NCBI GenBank assembly: GCA_947505245.1
Contig: CANNIZ010000051.1
Span: forward strand, 1 to 33,635
DNA length: 33,635 nucleotides
Source: Pseudomonadota bacterium
Lineage (GTDB): Bacteria > Myxococcota_A > UBA796 > GCA-2862545
Direction of reading: 5' to 3'
Under the pieces are notes generated by a model. That model did no database searches, was not told the DNA's origin, and saw only the letters and a program-made list of their open reading frames with translations. The position numbers and the translations under genes were made by a program. Below, piece by piece: positions 17,853-25,160 of this stretch. Numbering within the stretch: position 1 is the first letter of the stretch; each line of letters starts with the position of its first letter.

Positions 17853-19782
17853 GAACGTTGTTTCGGCCTGCACGAATCGCGCGGATATGGGCGATGTCGT
17901 CCTTCGGGATCGCGGCGATCAGGCGGCGCGTGTAAGCCTGCTGCGGCGACGCATAGATCGCCTCGCTGTCGCCGGCTTCGACGATCTTACCGGCCTGCAT
18001 CACCGCCATCGTGTCGGACATGAACTTTACGACCGACAGGTCATGGCTGATGAAGATGTACGTCAGCGCGCGATCGCGCTGCAATTTGCGGAGCAGGTTC
18101 AGCACCTGCGCCTGCACGGACACGTCGAGCGCGCTCACGGCTTCGTCGCAGATCAGCAGCTTGGGCTCGACGGACAGCGCCCGCGCGATGCAGATGCGCT
18201 GCCGCTGACCACCCGAGAACTCGTGGGGATAGCGGCGGAGGTGCTCGGGCAGCAGCCCGACCTCGGCGAGCAGGGCGGCGGCGCGCGCGCTGCGATCGGC
18301 GGCGTCCTTTCCGATGCCGTGGACCATCATCGGCTCGGTGAGGATCTCCTCCACCGACATCCGCGGGTTCAACGACGAATACGGGTCCTGGAACACGATC
18401 TGGATGTCCGCCCGCAGCGAACGACGCCCGGTGGCGGTGCGCGCCCACGTGTTCGCGGTGACGACGATCACGCCGACCAGGACGAGCAACGCGAGGATCG
18501 GGGACGCCAGGCCGGGCAACATCCCCATGCCCGCGTAGCCCGCGACGAGTGCTAAGAGCGACTCGATGCCGACCAATGCGACGAGCTGGAAGTCCTCGCG
18601 GGACCGCATCTTCGCGTCGTCTGCGAACGCGGCGCGCAGATCGGTGCCCTGGAACGAGAGCGTCCCCGCAGAGGAGGGGATGAGGCCGAGGATCGCGCGC
18701 CCGGCGGTGGTCTTTCCGCAACCGCTCTCGCCGACGAGGCCGAGCGTCTGGCCCGGCCAAACCGCGAACGACACGTCATCCACGGCGCGTACGGCGCCCG
18801 CGGAGCCCGAATAGACGACTGAGAGGCCCTTGACCTCGAGCAGCGGCCCGCCCTCGGGGGCTGTGTTCCGACGCCGAACGCCGCAGAACGTGGCGAGGCG
18901 CTCGGGCGTCATCTCGCGCTCGGTGATGACGACCTCGCCGCCTTCGACGCGCGAGTTCATGTAGTCGTCCACCGTCGGCAGCAGGTCGAATTTGGTGTCG
19001 AGGCGCGGCTTGCAGGCGAGCAGGCCCTTGGTGTACGGGTGCTTCGGGTGCTCGAACACGTCGATCACGTCGCCGTACTCGACGAGCTTGCCGCGGTACA
19101 TCACCGCGACGCGGTCGGCGATCTCGGCGATGACCCCGAAGTCGTGTGTGATGAACAACATCGCCATGCCGCGCTGATCGCGAAGCTGGCGGAGCAGGTC
19201 AAGGATTTGCGCTTGAATTGTGACGTCGAGCGCGGTGGTGGGCTCGTCGCAGATGAGGAGCTTCGGGTTGCACGCGAGCGCCATCGCGATCATGACGCGC
19301 TGCTTCTGCCCGCCGGACATCTCGTGCGGGTAGCTGTGGATGCGGCTCTCCGGGTCGGGGATGCCGACCTCGCGGAACAGCTGAATCGTCCGCTCCATCG
19401 CTTCGCGGCGCGACACCTTCTGGTGCGTGAGGATGGTCTCGGCGACCTGGCTTCCTACCCGAAAGACGGGATTTAGCGATGTCATCGGCTCCTGAAAGAT
19501 CATCGCCATGTCGGCGCCGCGTACCTTCGTCATCTCCCGTGATGACAGGCCCAGCATCGAGCGCTGCAGGAACACGACGTTCCCGGTGGTGCTGACGCCT
19601 CGTTCGGGCAACAGCTGCATCAACGACAGCGACGCCACCGACTTGCCCGACCCCGACTCGCCGACCAGCCCGACCGTCTCTCCCGCGCCGATCGCGATCG
19701 TGAGGTCGTCTACAGCCTTCACGACACCCGATTCGGTGTGGAAGTGCGTGCGGAGGTTCTCGATGACGAGCAGCGCGGTCAC
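17845..19782 (-). CDS. Fused double ATPase of a peptide/nickel-type ABC transporter, with inserted membrane segment
   Basis: The 645-residue protein joins two OppD/OppF-like ATPases, as in GsiA. Domain 1: Walker A GESGSGKS (41-48), Q-loop FQEP (96-99), signature SGGQKQR, Walker B LLICDEPT (175-182), switch His213. Domain 2: Walker A GESGCGKT (351-358), Q-loop FQDP (464-467), SGGQRQR, LLICDEAV (542-549), His580. All catalytic motifs are intact, and the HPYTKGLL tail typical of oligopeptide ATPases follows domain 1. Oddly, Walker A to Q-loop is about 48 residues in domain 1 but about 106 in domain 2: an in-frame insert (about 385-455) contains two hydrophobic helices (about 398-422 and 429-443). 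The start is a GTG overlapping the upstream stop (GTGA). No permease or binding-protein gene is in the window, so the substrate is unknown. Confidence 0.92.
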   Translation of the reverse strand: MTALLVIENLRTHFHTESGVVKAVDDLTIAIGAGETVGLVGESGSGKSVASLSLMQLLPERGVSTTGNVVFLQRSMLGLSSREMTKVRGADMAMIFQEPMTSLNPVFRVGSQVAETILTHQKVSRREAMERTIQLFREVGIPDPESRIHSYPHEMSGGQKQRVMIAMALACNPKLLICDEPTTALDVTIQAQILDLLRQLRDQRGMAMLFITHDFGVIAEIADRVAVMYRGKLVEYGDVIDVFEHPKHPYTKGLLACKPRLDTKFDLLPTVDDYMNSRVEGGEVVITEREMTPERLATFCGVRRRNTAPEGGPLLEVKGLSVVYSGSAGAVRAVDDVSFAVWPGQTLGLVGESGCGKTTAGRAILGLIPSSAGTLSFQGTDLRAAFADDAKMRSREDFQLVALVGIESLLALVAGYAGMGMLPGLASPILALLVLVGVIVVTANTWARTATGRRSLRADIQIVFQDPYSSLNPRMSVEEILTEPMMVHGIGKDAADRSARAAALLAEVGLLPEHLRRYPHEFSGGQRQRICIARALSVEPKLLICDEAVSALDVSVQAQVLNLLRKLQRDRALTYIFISHDLSVVKFMSDTMAVMQAGKIVEAGDSEAIYASPQQAYTRRLIAAIPKDDIAHIRAIRAGRNNVHA

Positions 19783-20486
19783 CGCGACAGCGACTCGGCG
19801 ATGACGGTCTCGAGGCGCGGCTGGAGGTCGTCCCACGAGGCGTTGGGCTCCTTCGTGACGGTGACGAAGTCGTTCACCGCGAAGATGCTCTTCACGCCCG
19901 ATACCTCAAAGACCGCGGATGCGAGCGGATCCTTCTTGGCGACTGCCGCGTTCTCGTACGACATGCTGCCTTTGGCGATGACCTTCGACGAGCAGGTGAA
20001 CTTCATCGCGTTCGGGTTGGGCGTGGCCTGGCCCGACACCGTGACCGCGCGTTTCGCCTTTTCCTTCTTCGCCTTTGCCTTGCCCTTCTTTGGGGCCTCG
20101 CGCTCTTCGGCGGGCGTGGGCGTTTCCGTGACGGCGGGCTCGTCGGGCACCTCGACCTTGGCGGGCTCTTCGGCCTTGGCGGGCTCTTCGGCCTTGGCGG
20201 GCTCTTCGGCCTTGGCGGGCTCTTCGGCCTTGGCGGGCTCTTCGACCACAGCCGCGGCCGGTTCGGCGGGCAGGGACGCCGAGGCCGGCGCGGGCCAGGG
20301 GTCTTCGTCCGGCGCGGCCATGTGCGACGAGGCGCTCGCCGGAGCGGGCCACGGGTCGTCCTCCGTCGTGGGCGGCAGGGGCGCGCGGTCCACGGGAGGT
20401 GGGGCGTCGGTCTTGGGGCGACGCAGCACGCGGCGGGCCACGCCACGGGCGACGCGCAGGGGGAATTTGAGAATGGATCTCAGCAC
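19779..20486 (-). CDS. Nfu N-terminal-domain protein with EEPAKA repeats
   Basis: The 235-residue protein starts at a GTG with GGAGG five bases upstream. The C-terminal part (about 150-235) matches the Nfu_N scaffold domain: TPNPNAMKFTCSSKV, GSMSYENAAVAKKDPLASAVF, VSGVKSIFAVNDFVTVTK and a final WDDLQPRLETVI. The Fe-S-binding NifU C-terminal domain with CxxC, which follows in true Nfu proteins, is absent. The N-terminal half is basic (1-25), then low-complexity with two DPWPAPASAS copies, five E-E-P-A-K units and a Lys/Ala-rich linker. Its stop overlaps the ABC ATPase start (GTGA), so the two are translationally coupled. A scaffold or regulatory role is guessed; iron-sulphur transfer by this chain alone is unlikely. 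Confidence 0.82.
   Translation of the reverse strand: MLRSILKFPLRVARGVARRVLRRPKTDAPPPVDRAPLPPTTEDDPWPAPASASSHMAAPDEDPWPAPASASLPAEPAAAVVEEPAKAEEPAKAEEPAKAEEPAKAEEPAKVEVPDEPAVTETPTPAEEREAPKKGKAKAKKEKAKRAVTVSGQATPNPNAMKFTCSSKVIAKGSMSYENAAVAKKDPLASAVFEVSGVKSIFAVNDFVTVTKEPNASWDDLQPRLETVIAESLSR
20156..20245. repeat. Five tandem copies of an 18-bp repeat
   Basis: The unit CCTTGGCGGGCTCTTCGG is repeated head to tail five times (20156, 20174, 20192, 20210, 20228), differing only in the last base of the final copy. It encodes the EEPAK(A/V) repeats of the Nfu_N protein. The near-perfect identity at DNA level suggests recent expansion and copy-number variation between strains. Confidence 0.95.
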
Positions 20487-20548
20487 GACAACCTCCGAGC
20501 GGCGCAGTCGTAACCGCGTGGATAGGTGGCCGCCCCCTCGGAGGCGTG

Positions 20549-21685
20549 ATGGTAGTCATCCTGGCTTCGCTATTCGCGTGTGACCCGTCGCCGACGGGCC
20601 GTGATGACATCGACCTCGCCATCATAAACGGCGACTTCGACTTCGCCTGCAAGGCGTACCGCGTGGAAGACGCGGACCTTCGCGGGTACGCGGCCTCGCG
20701 CCTGGTGGAGAGTGCTGTGCCCGCGGCGGCTGCGTGTACGTGTGCGGCGATGTACGACGCCGCTTCGGGAAAGGTCGATCTCGCGGTGGCGGGCGCTGCC
20801 GCGCCGAAGGGACGCGCGGATCTCGCGACGTGCCTCGTGCCGGCCGTCGAGGACGCGCGGGTGGACCGGATCGCCGTCCTGGACGCGCTGGCGCGGTTCA
20901 AGGCTCCCCCTGCGCGGGAGACCCTCGTCAAGGTCGCCGAGGGCGCGGGTGACGCCCCGCTTCGCGCGGCGGCGCTGTCGGGCCTCCGGTTCTACGACGA
21001 CGCGAACGCGACCTTGATCAAAGCACTCCAGGCTCCGGAGGCGGAGGTTCGCCTGGCCGCAGCCGTCGCCCTCGAACGGCACGTCGATCAGGGGTCGATC
21101 GTCGCGCTCGACGGCATCGTAACCACCGACGCGTCCGCTGAGGTGCGGGCGGCGGCGGCGACCTCGCTCGCGAGCGTACAGACGCTCGACGGCGACTACG
21201 GCGCGTGCAAGGCGCTGATCGGGGACGCCGATCCCGTCGTTCGTGCGGCGCCGATGCGCACCTGGCAGACGCAGGTGGCGAGGCGGCCCGAGGTGATCGA
21301 TTGCCTCGAGAAGAAGCTCGGCACGACCGAGCCCGACGCAGCGATTCGCGCCGCGGTGATCGGCCACCTCAAGATCGCGAACACGGCGGAGGCCCAGAAC
21401 ACGGCGTGTCGAGCGATCGGCCCCTACACCCGCGCCAACGTGACGGACGCCGTCCCCGAGGAGGGCTCGGGCGATGACCTCGTCGGCGTTCAGAACGCGC
21501 TCAATTGGGAACAGACGCTCTCGTGCGTGCAGAAGGCCTATGCGCAGGGCGGCTACACGTGTCATGGGCGATACTGGCTCGCGTGGTGGATCGTCCGCAC
21601 GGGCGGACACGCGGTGGCGCCGTCCTGCCCAGGCATGACGACCGACGCCGTCTCGAGCCCCGGCCCGCGCGAAATCTCGTTCTAG
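20549..21685 (+). CDS. HEAT-repeat lipoprotein of unknown function
   Basis: The 378-residue protein starts at an ATG with GGAGG four bases upstream (a GTG three bases earlier is too close to the site). A very short signal peptide ends in a lipobox (SLFAC), so it is probably an outer-membrane or periplasmic lipoprotein. Most of the chain is alpha-helical HEAT-like repeats, for example ETLVKVAEGAGDAPLRAAALSGLR, TLIKALQAPEAEVRLAAAVALERH and IVTTDASAEVRAAAATSLASV, which usually serve as protein-binding scaffolds. Several cysteines (VPAAAACTCAAM, CLVPAV, YGACKAL, CLEKKL) could form disulphides. The C-terminal ~90 residues lack repeats. It lies eight bases upstream of the DUF6918-like gene and is divergent from the Nfu_N protein gene. 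Confidence 0.8.
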   Translation: MVVILASLFACDPSPTGRDDIDLAIINGDFDFACKAYRVEDADLRGYAASRLVESAVPAAAACTCAAMYDAASGKVDLAVAGAAAPKGRADLATCLVPAVEDARVDRIAVLDALARFKAPPARETLVKVAEGAGDAPLRAAALSGLRFYDDANATLIKALQAPEAEVRLAAAVALERHVDQGSIVALDGIVTTDASAEVRAAAATSLASVQTLDGDYGACKALIGDADPVVRAAPMRTWQTQVARRPEVIDCLEKKLGTTEPDAAIRAAVIGHLKIANTAEAQNTACRAIGPYTRANVTDAVPEEGSGDDLVGVQNALNWEQTLSCVQKAYAQGGYTCHGRYWLAWWIVRTGGHAVAPSCPGMTTDAVSSPGPREISF

Positions 21686-21693
21686 GAGTGCCC

Positions 21694-22131
21694 TTGGAGA
21701 CCCTGGTAGACGTCCTGAAAGACCCCGCGCGCAGCCGCGTCGTGGTGGCCGATGGCGTGCGCATGATCGACGACGAGGTCCACGCGCGCGGCGGATTGTC
21801 CGGCCTCGCGCTCAAGGCCGGCTACAAAGCCGTGCGCACGATCAAGCCGAACGTGATCGAAGAGGCGCTCGGAATGCTGCTCCCCGAGTTCGCGCCGGCC
21901 GTCGATCCTTTCCTGATCACGGGCCGCGCGGAAGGGGACGTTCGGGCCTACTTCAAGAAGAACGACCACGCGATCGCGAACGCGTTGCTCGGCGTCACCG
22001 ATCGAAAGCGCAAGAACTCGAAGAACCCGGTCATCAAGCGGGCGTATGACGGCCTGCGGCCCCAGGCCGAGCGGCTCACGGTGGAGGCCGTGCCGCGGCT
22101 CGCGGACTTGATCTTGCGGCATGTGAAATAG
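21694..22131 (+). CDS. DUF6918-like conserved protein
   Basis: The 145-residue protein starts at a TTG with AGGAG five bases upstream; an in-frame GTG two codons earlier is inside that site. Sequence features (ETLVDVLKDPARSRVVVADG, RGGLSGLALKAGYKAVRTIKP, LGMLLPEFAPAVDP, VEAVPRLADLIL) resemble the DUF6918 family, small helical proteins of unknown function known mainly from actinobacteria. The family name is from memory. There is no signal peptide; the central GLSGLALKAGYKAV segment is amphipathic rather than membrane-spanning. Only eight bases separate it from the HEAT lipoprotein gene, so they are probably co-transcribed. Confidence 0.78.
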   Translation: METLVDVLKDPARSRVVVADGVRMIDDEVHARGGLSGLALKAGYKAVRTIKPNVIEEALGMLLPEFAPAVDPFLITGRAEGDVRAYFKKNDHAIANALLGVTDRKRKNSKNPVIKRAYDGLRPQAERLTVEAVPRLADLILRHVK

Positions 22132-22235
22132 CCGTCGGCGCGGTTGCGTGGGCTTCAGGCCCCGTGACGAATCGAGACGATCGTTGACCAGGGCCCGGTC
22201 CGGTGCAATTGTGCTCCATACTCTGGGGTTCAGCC

Positions 22236-23768
22236 GTGGCCTACCGATCCTCCTTGTTTCCGCTCGCGTTCGCGTTGTCCCTTGGACTTGGGGGCTGCCG
22301 CAACGGTGACAGCCTCGACACCGACGGGGGGCCGGTGCTCGTCGACGCCGAGCCGCCGGGCGAGAACTGTCCGAACGGCGGCGTCGCAATGACCGACGCG
22401 TCCGGCGTCACGGAGTTCACCTGCAACGGGGCGCCCGGTCCTGCCGGGGTCGACGGTGCGGATGGGGTCGACGGTGTGGACGGGTTGGACGGCGCGACGC
22501 TGTTGCTCGTCGGTGAGGAGTTGCCCGGGGCCAACTGTGCGGGCGGCGGCGTCATCTTGAGCGACGGCGTCACCACCGAGTACCTGTGCCACGGCGATCC
22601 GGGGCTGGACGGCATCGACGGGTTGGACGGCGTCAACGGGGTGGACGGGGTCGACGGCATCGACGGCGTCGATGGGACTTCGGTGCAGGTGCAGGTCGAA
22701 TTGCCCGGTTCGCGTTGTGCGGCGGGCGGCGTCGTGGTCACGGACGCGCTGTCGAGCACGGTCGTGTGCAACGGCGTCGTGGGCCCGCAGGGCCCCATCG
22801 GTTTGACGGGCCCCACCGGTCTTACAGGCGCGGCCGGTCCGCAGGGTGTCGCGGGTCCGCAAGGAAACAACGGCGCGCCGGGCGCGGCCGGGGCCCCAGG
22901 TCCTCAGGGCAACGCGGGCGCGACCGGACCGCAGGGGGCCACGGGTCCGCAGGGCAACACGGGCGCGACGGGGCCCCAGGGCCCCACCGGCCTCACGGGT
23001 CCCCAGGGAGCGACAGGTCCGCAGGGCAACACGGGCGCGACGGGCGCGACGGGGGCGATTGGCCCCGCGGGTCCGCAGGGTGTCGCGGGTCCGCAGGGCA
23101 ACACGGGCTTGACGGGTTTGACGGGGGCAGTGGGTCCTGTCGGTCCAGTGGGGCCGCAGGGGCCGGCGGGCGCCGCGCTGTCCGGCATCCGCTCGTTCTC
23201 GGCGAGCGGCACGTGGAACAAGCCCGCAGGCATCACGCGCGTCGAGGTGATCGTGACGGGCGGCGGTGGCGGCGGTGGCTCGCACAACCAGGACGATGCC
23301 CAGGGCGGCGGAGGTTCTGGCGGGACGGCGATTCGCGTCATCGACGTGACGAGCGTCTCCTCGGTGGCGGTCACCATCGGCGCGGGCGGCATCGGGTCGT
23401 GCGGCAACGTCTCCAACGGAGGCACGGCGGGCGGAACCTCCTCGTTCGGCGCCTTCGTTTCGGCCACGGGCGGCAGCCCTCCGGTTACGTGGGCTGTCGG
23501 TGGCCTCGCGGGCATCGGCGTCGGCGGCGACCTGAACCTGTACGGCAATGACGGTGATACCGGCAGCATCGACGGAGGCGGCAACGAGGAGTCCGGCGGG
23601 ACCGGCGGCGCAAGCTTCTGGGGCGGCGGCGGAACGGGCGGCTCGGTGTGGGGCGCGCGCCGCAATGGCGTTCAGGGCAGCGGCGGCGGCGGCACCCACG
23701 TCAATACGAACGACTGCGGCGGCAACGGCGGCGCTGGCCTCGTGGTGGTCCGGGAATACGGGAACTGA
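22236..23768 (+). CDS. Collagen-like lipoprotein with Cys modules and glycine-rich end
   Basis: From the GTG at 22236 the protein has 510 residues and a lipobox (LGGC, Cys21). Three related modules of about 30 residues (36-64, 88-119, 150-179) each contain PG-x-x-C-x-x-GG...D...C-x-G. They resemble DUF7151-like units of Myxococcota surface proteins (name from memory). The linkers after modules 1 and 2 are Gly-x-Asp runs (71-86 and 123-147); after module 3 comes about 130 residues of collagen-like Gly-x-y triplets rich in GPQG and GATG (183-313). The end (319-510) is a Gly-rich domain beginning FSASGTWNKPAGITRVEVIV, like domains on phage tails and adhesins. It probably makes a trimeric stalk projecting a Gly-rich head from the outer membrane. 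Ribosome-binding site is weak (GGGG); start is uncertain. Confidence 0.82.
   Translation: MAYRSSLFPLAFALSLGLGGCRNGDSLDTDGGPVLVDAEPPGENCPNGGVAMTDASGVTEFTCNGAPGPAGVDGADGVDGVDGLDGATLLLVGEELPGANCAGGGVILSDGVTTEYLCHGDPGLDGIDGLDGVNGVDGVDGIDGVDGTSVQVQVELPGSRCAAGGVVVTDALSSTVVCNGVVGPQGPIGLTGPTGLTGAAGPQGVAGPQGNNGAPGAAGAPGPQGNAGATGPQGATGPQGNTGATGPQGPTGLTGPQGATGPQGNTGATGATGAIGPAGPQGVAGPQGNTGLTGLTGAVGPVGPVGPQGPAGAALSGIRSFSASGTWNKPAGITRVEVIVTGGGGGGGSHNQDDAQGGGGSGGTAIRVIDVTSVSSVAVTIGAGGIGSCGNVSNGGTAGGTSSFGAFVSATGGSPPVTWAVGGLAGIGVGGDLNLYGNDGDTGSIDGGGNEESGGTGGASFWGGGGTGGSVWGARRNGVQGSGGGGTHVNTNDCGGNGGAGLVVVREYGN
22782..23174 (+). repeat. Collagen-triplet coding repeats
   Basis: About 43 consecutive Gly-x-y codon triplets lie here, many from near-identical 9- to 18-bp blocks such as GGTCCGCAGGGCAACACG. 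The array is likely prone to slippage. A shorter set built from GTCGACGG-like blocks lies at 22446-22493 and 22602-22676. Confidence 0.85.
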
Positions 23769-23786
23769 CGCGGCGGCGGCGTCCCG

Positions 23787-24728
23787 TCAGCGTTGGATGA
23801 TGGAATAGGTCGTGTGCGGCTCGCCGAGCGCTTCGGCGAGTTCGATTTTTCTCTGTACCGGCAGGTCCGCGCAGCGGATGCCTTCGACGGCCGTGATCGT
23901 CGCGCCCGGCGGCAGACCGGCCAGCGGCGTCGTCGCGAAGACGTCGCTGCTCGTCGGGGACGGCGTGAGCGCTCGCGTGACGACGAGCCCGTCGTGGGCG
24001 AGCTGAAGTTCAAGATCGGCCGGACGGCCCTGCCAATGGTCCAGGCGGACGGCGATCGGCTGGAAGACGATGTCCGCGAATGGCGCTGAGGCTTCCGGGT
24101 CGTAGGGCACGGAGGCCCCGACGACGCTGCTCCCGGCGCGCCGAACGAAGGGCTGCACTGCGCACGCTGCGACGCCGCCTTCGAACGCGAATGCGCCGTT
24201 CGAATCGACCTCGACGTATTGCCCACACGCGGAGAGGTGAGCGTCCGTTTGTGGACGTCCCTCGGTCGTCACCAGGTGAGCGGAGACGCGATGCGGCGCC
24301 AGGGGCTCCCAATCCGGCATCGGAAGACACGGGGTCGCCAGGCGATCGACAGCGCCCTCCCAACGCAACGTCTGTCGCCGGTAGCCTGGGACGTGCATGG
24401 CGACGGCGCCTTCGGGGCTGAAAACCGGGACCTCGACGAACGCACGCACGACGTCGATGGGCCCGTTGAACGCGGCGTCGCCGTCGAGTTCCGCGGTGCC
24501 TTCGGAGACAGGGGCCGTACATTGAACATAGGCGACGAACGCGTTCGTCTTGCGGAGCTCCAGATCGCGCTCCGGGTGCAGGTTGAACGGCGCGATCGTC
24601 GTCGCCGGATGGACCGCGTTTGTGGACGTTCCGACCAGCGCGTCGCGTGCGAACGAGGCGATCGCGATGATCCCAACGACGGCCAGCGCGCCTTGAACGA
24701 GCGACCGTGGGGTGACCTCAACCTGCAA
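23787..24728 (-). CDS. Membrane-anchored protein with C-terminal PDZ-like domain
   Basis: The 313-residue protein starts at a TTG with GAGGTG four bases upstream. A single N-terminal membrane helix (about 11-30, SLVQGALAVVGIIAIASFA) anchors a periplasmic body. Residues about 50-230 are beta-rich and unrecognised, with four or five cysteines (YVQC, TPCLPM, SACGQY, VAACAVQ) that could pair. Residues about 238-313 resemble a PDZ domain: GLVVTRALTPSP, PLAGLPPGATITAVEGI, then a helix and a final strand. The TM-body-PDZ order recalls GspC of type II secretion, but no other secretion gene is near. It is the last gene of the TldD-like cluster, 42 bp after the PhnA-like gene. Confidence 0.7.
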   Translation of the reverse strand: MQVEVTPRSLVQGALAVVGIIAIASFARDALVGTSTNAVHPATTIAPFNLHPERDLELRKTNAFVAYVQCTAPVSEGTAELDGDAAFNGPIDVVRAFVEVPVFSPEGAVAMHVPGYRRQTLRWEGAVDRLATPCLPMPDWEPLAPHRVSAHLVTTEGRPQTDAHLSACGQYVEVDSNGAFAFEGGVAACAVQPFVRRAGSSVVGASVPYDPEASAPFADIVFQPIAVRLDHWQGRPADLELQLAHDGLVVTRALTPSPTSSDVFATTPLAGLPPGATITAVEGIRCADLPVQRKIELAEALGEPHTTYSIIQR

Positions 24729-24770
24729 GCGGCACCTCGGCGACCGGTCGGAGTCTACCCGAGCGACGGC

Positions 24771-25160
24771 TTATGACGCGGCGTGCTGCCGCATCTCTCC
24801 GGTGGCGGCGTCGATGTCCACGGCCTCGAGCGCGTCGCGCACCCAGGGGTCGTCCGCGCCGTCGATCACGAGCAGCAGCCGCGCGGCCGCGAGCTTTACC
24901 GCGGGCTCATCGGCCCAGATAGCGGTCTCCAGGAAGTGCGCCTCGACCTGGCGGATGTCGCCGCCTTCGAGCCAGCCGCGGCACCGCCCACACGCGAGGA
25001 GCGTGCGGTCCATGGCGGGCTCCTCCGGAAACGGCGGCAGCTCCCACGGCATCGGCTGATCCTTGCCGGCGCAAAGCTCACACTTCCCGCGCGAGCGTCG
25101 CGTGAGGTCCTTGCCGAGCGCGCCGACTGCGGCGCGTTGTTTCCACTTCTTGCGCGCCAA
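24771..25160 (-). CDS. PhnA-like zinc-ribbon protein
   Basis: The 129-residue cytosolic protein has two CxxC knuckles, CELC (28-31) and CGRC (57-60), inside RRSRGKCELCAGKD and LLACGRCRGWLE. These are followed by VEAHFLETAIWADEPAVKLAAARLL and an acidic end (DALEAVDIDAATGEM). This is the pattern of PhnA/YjdM-like proteins of other bacteria (CELC, ...C-x-x-C, then a Trp-Ser-Glu-like helix and LD-x-D/E end). Despite the name, a role in phosphonate use is not established. It starts at a TTG directly after the TGA of the inactive TldD-like gene, with GGAG six bases upstream inside that gene, so translation is coupled. Confidence 0.8.
   Translation of the reverse strand: MARKKWKQRAAVGALGKDLTRRSRGKCELCAGKDQPMPWELPPFPEEPAMDRTLLACGRCRGWLEGGDIRQVEAHFLETAIWADEPAVKLAAARLLLVIDGADDPWVRDALEAVDIDAATGEMRQHAAS

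Noticed and set aside
22446..23174. Regular short repeats that could suggest a CRISPR or minisatellite array
   Set aside because: They keep reading frame and encode Gly-x-y collagen triplets; there are no spacer-like unique sequences.
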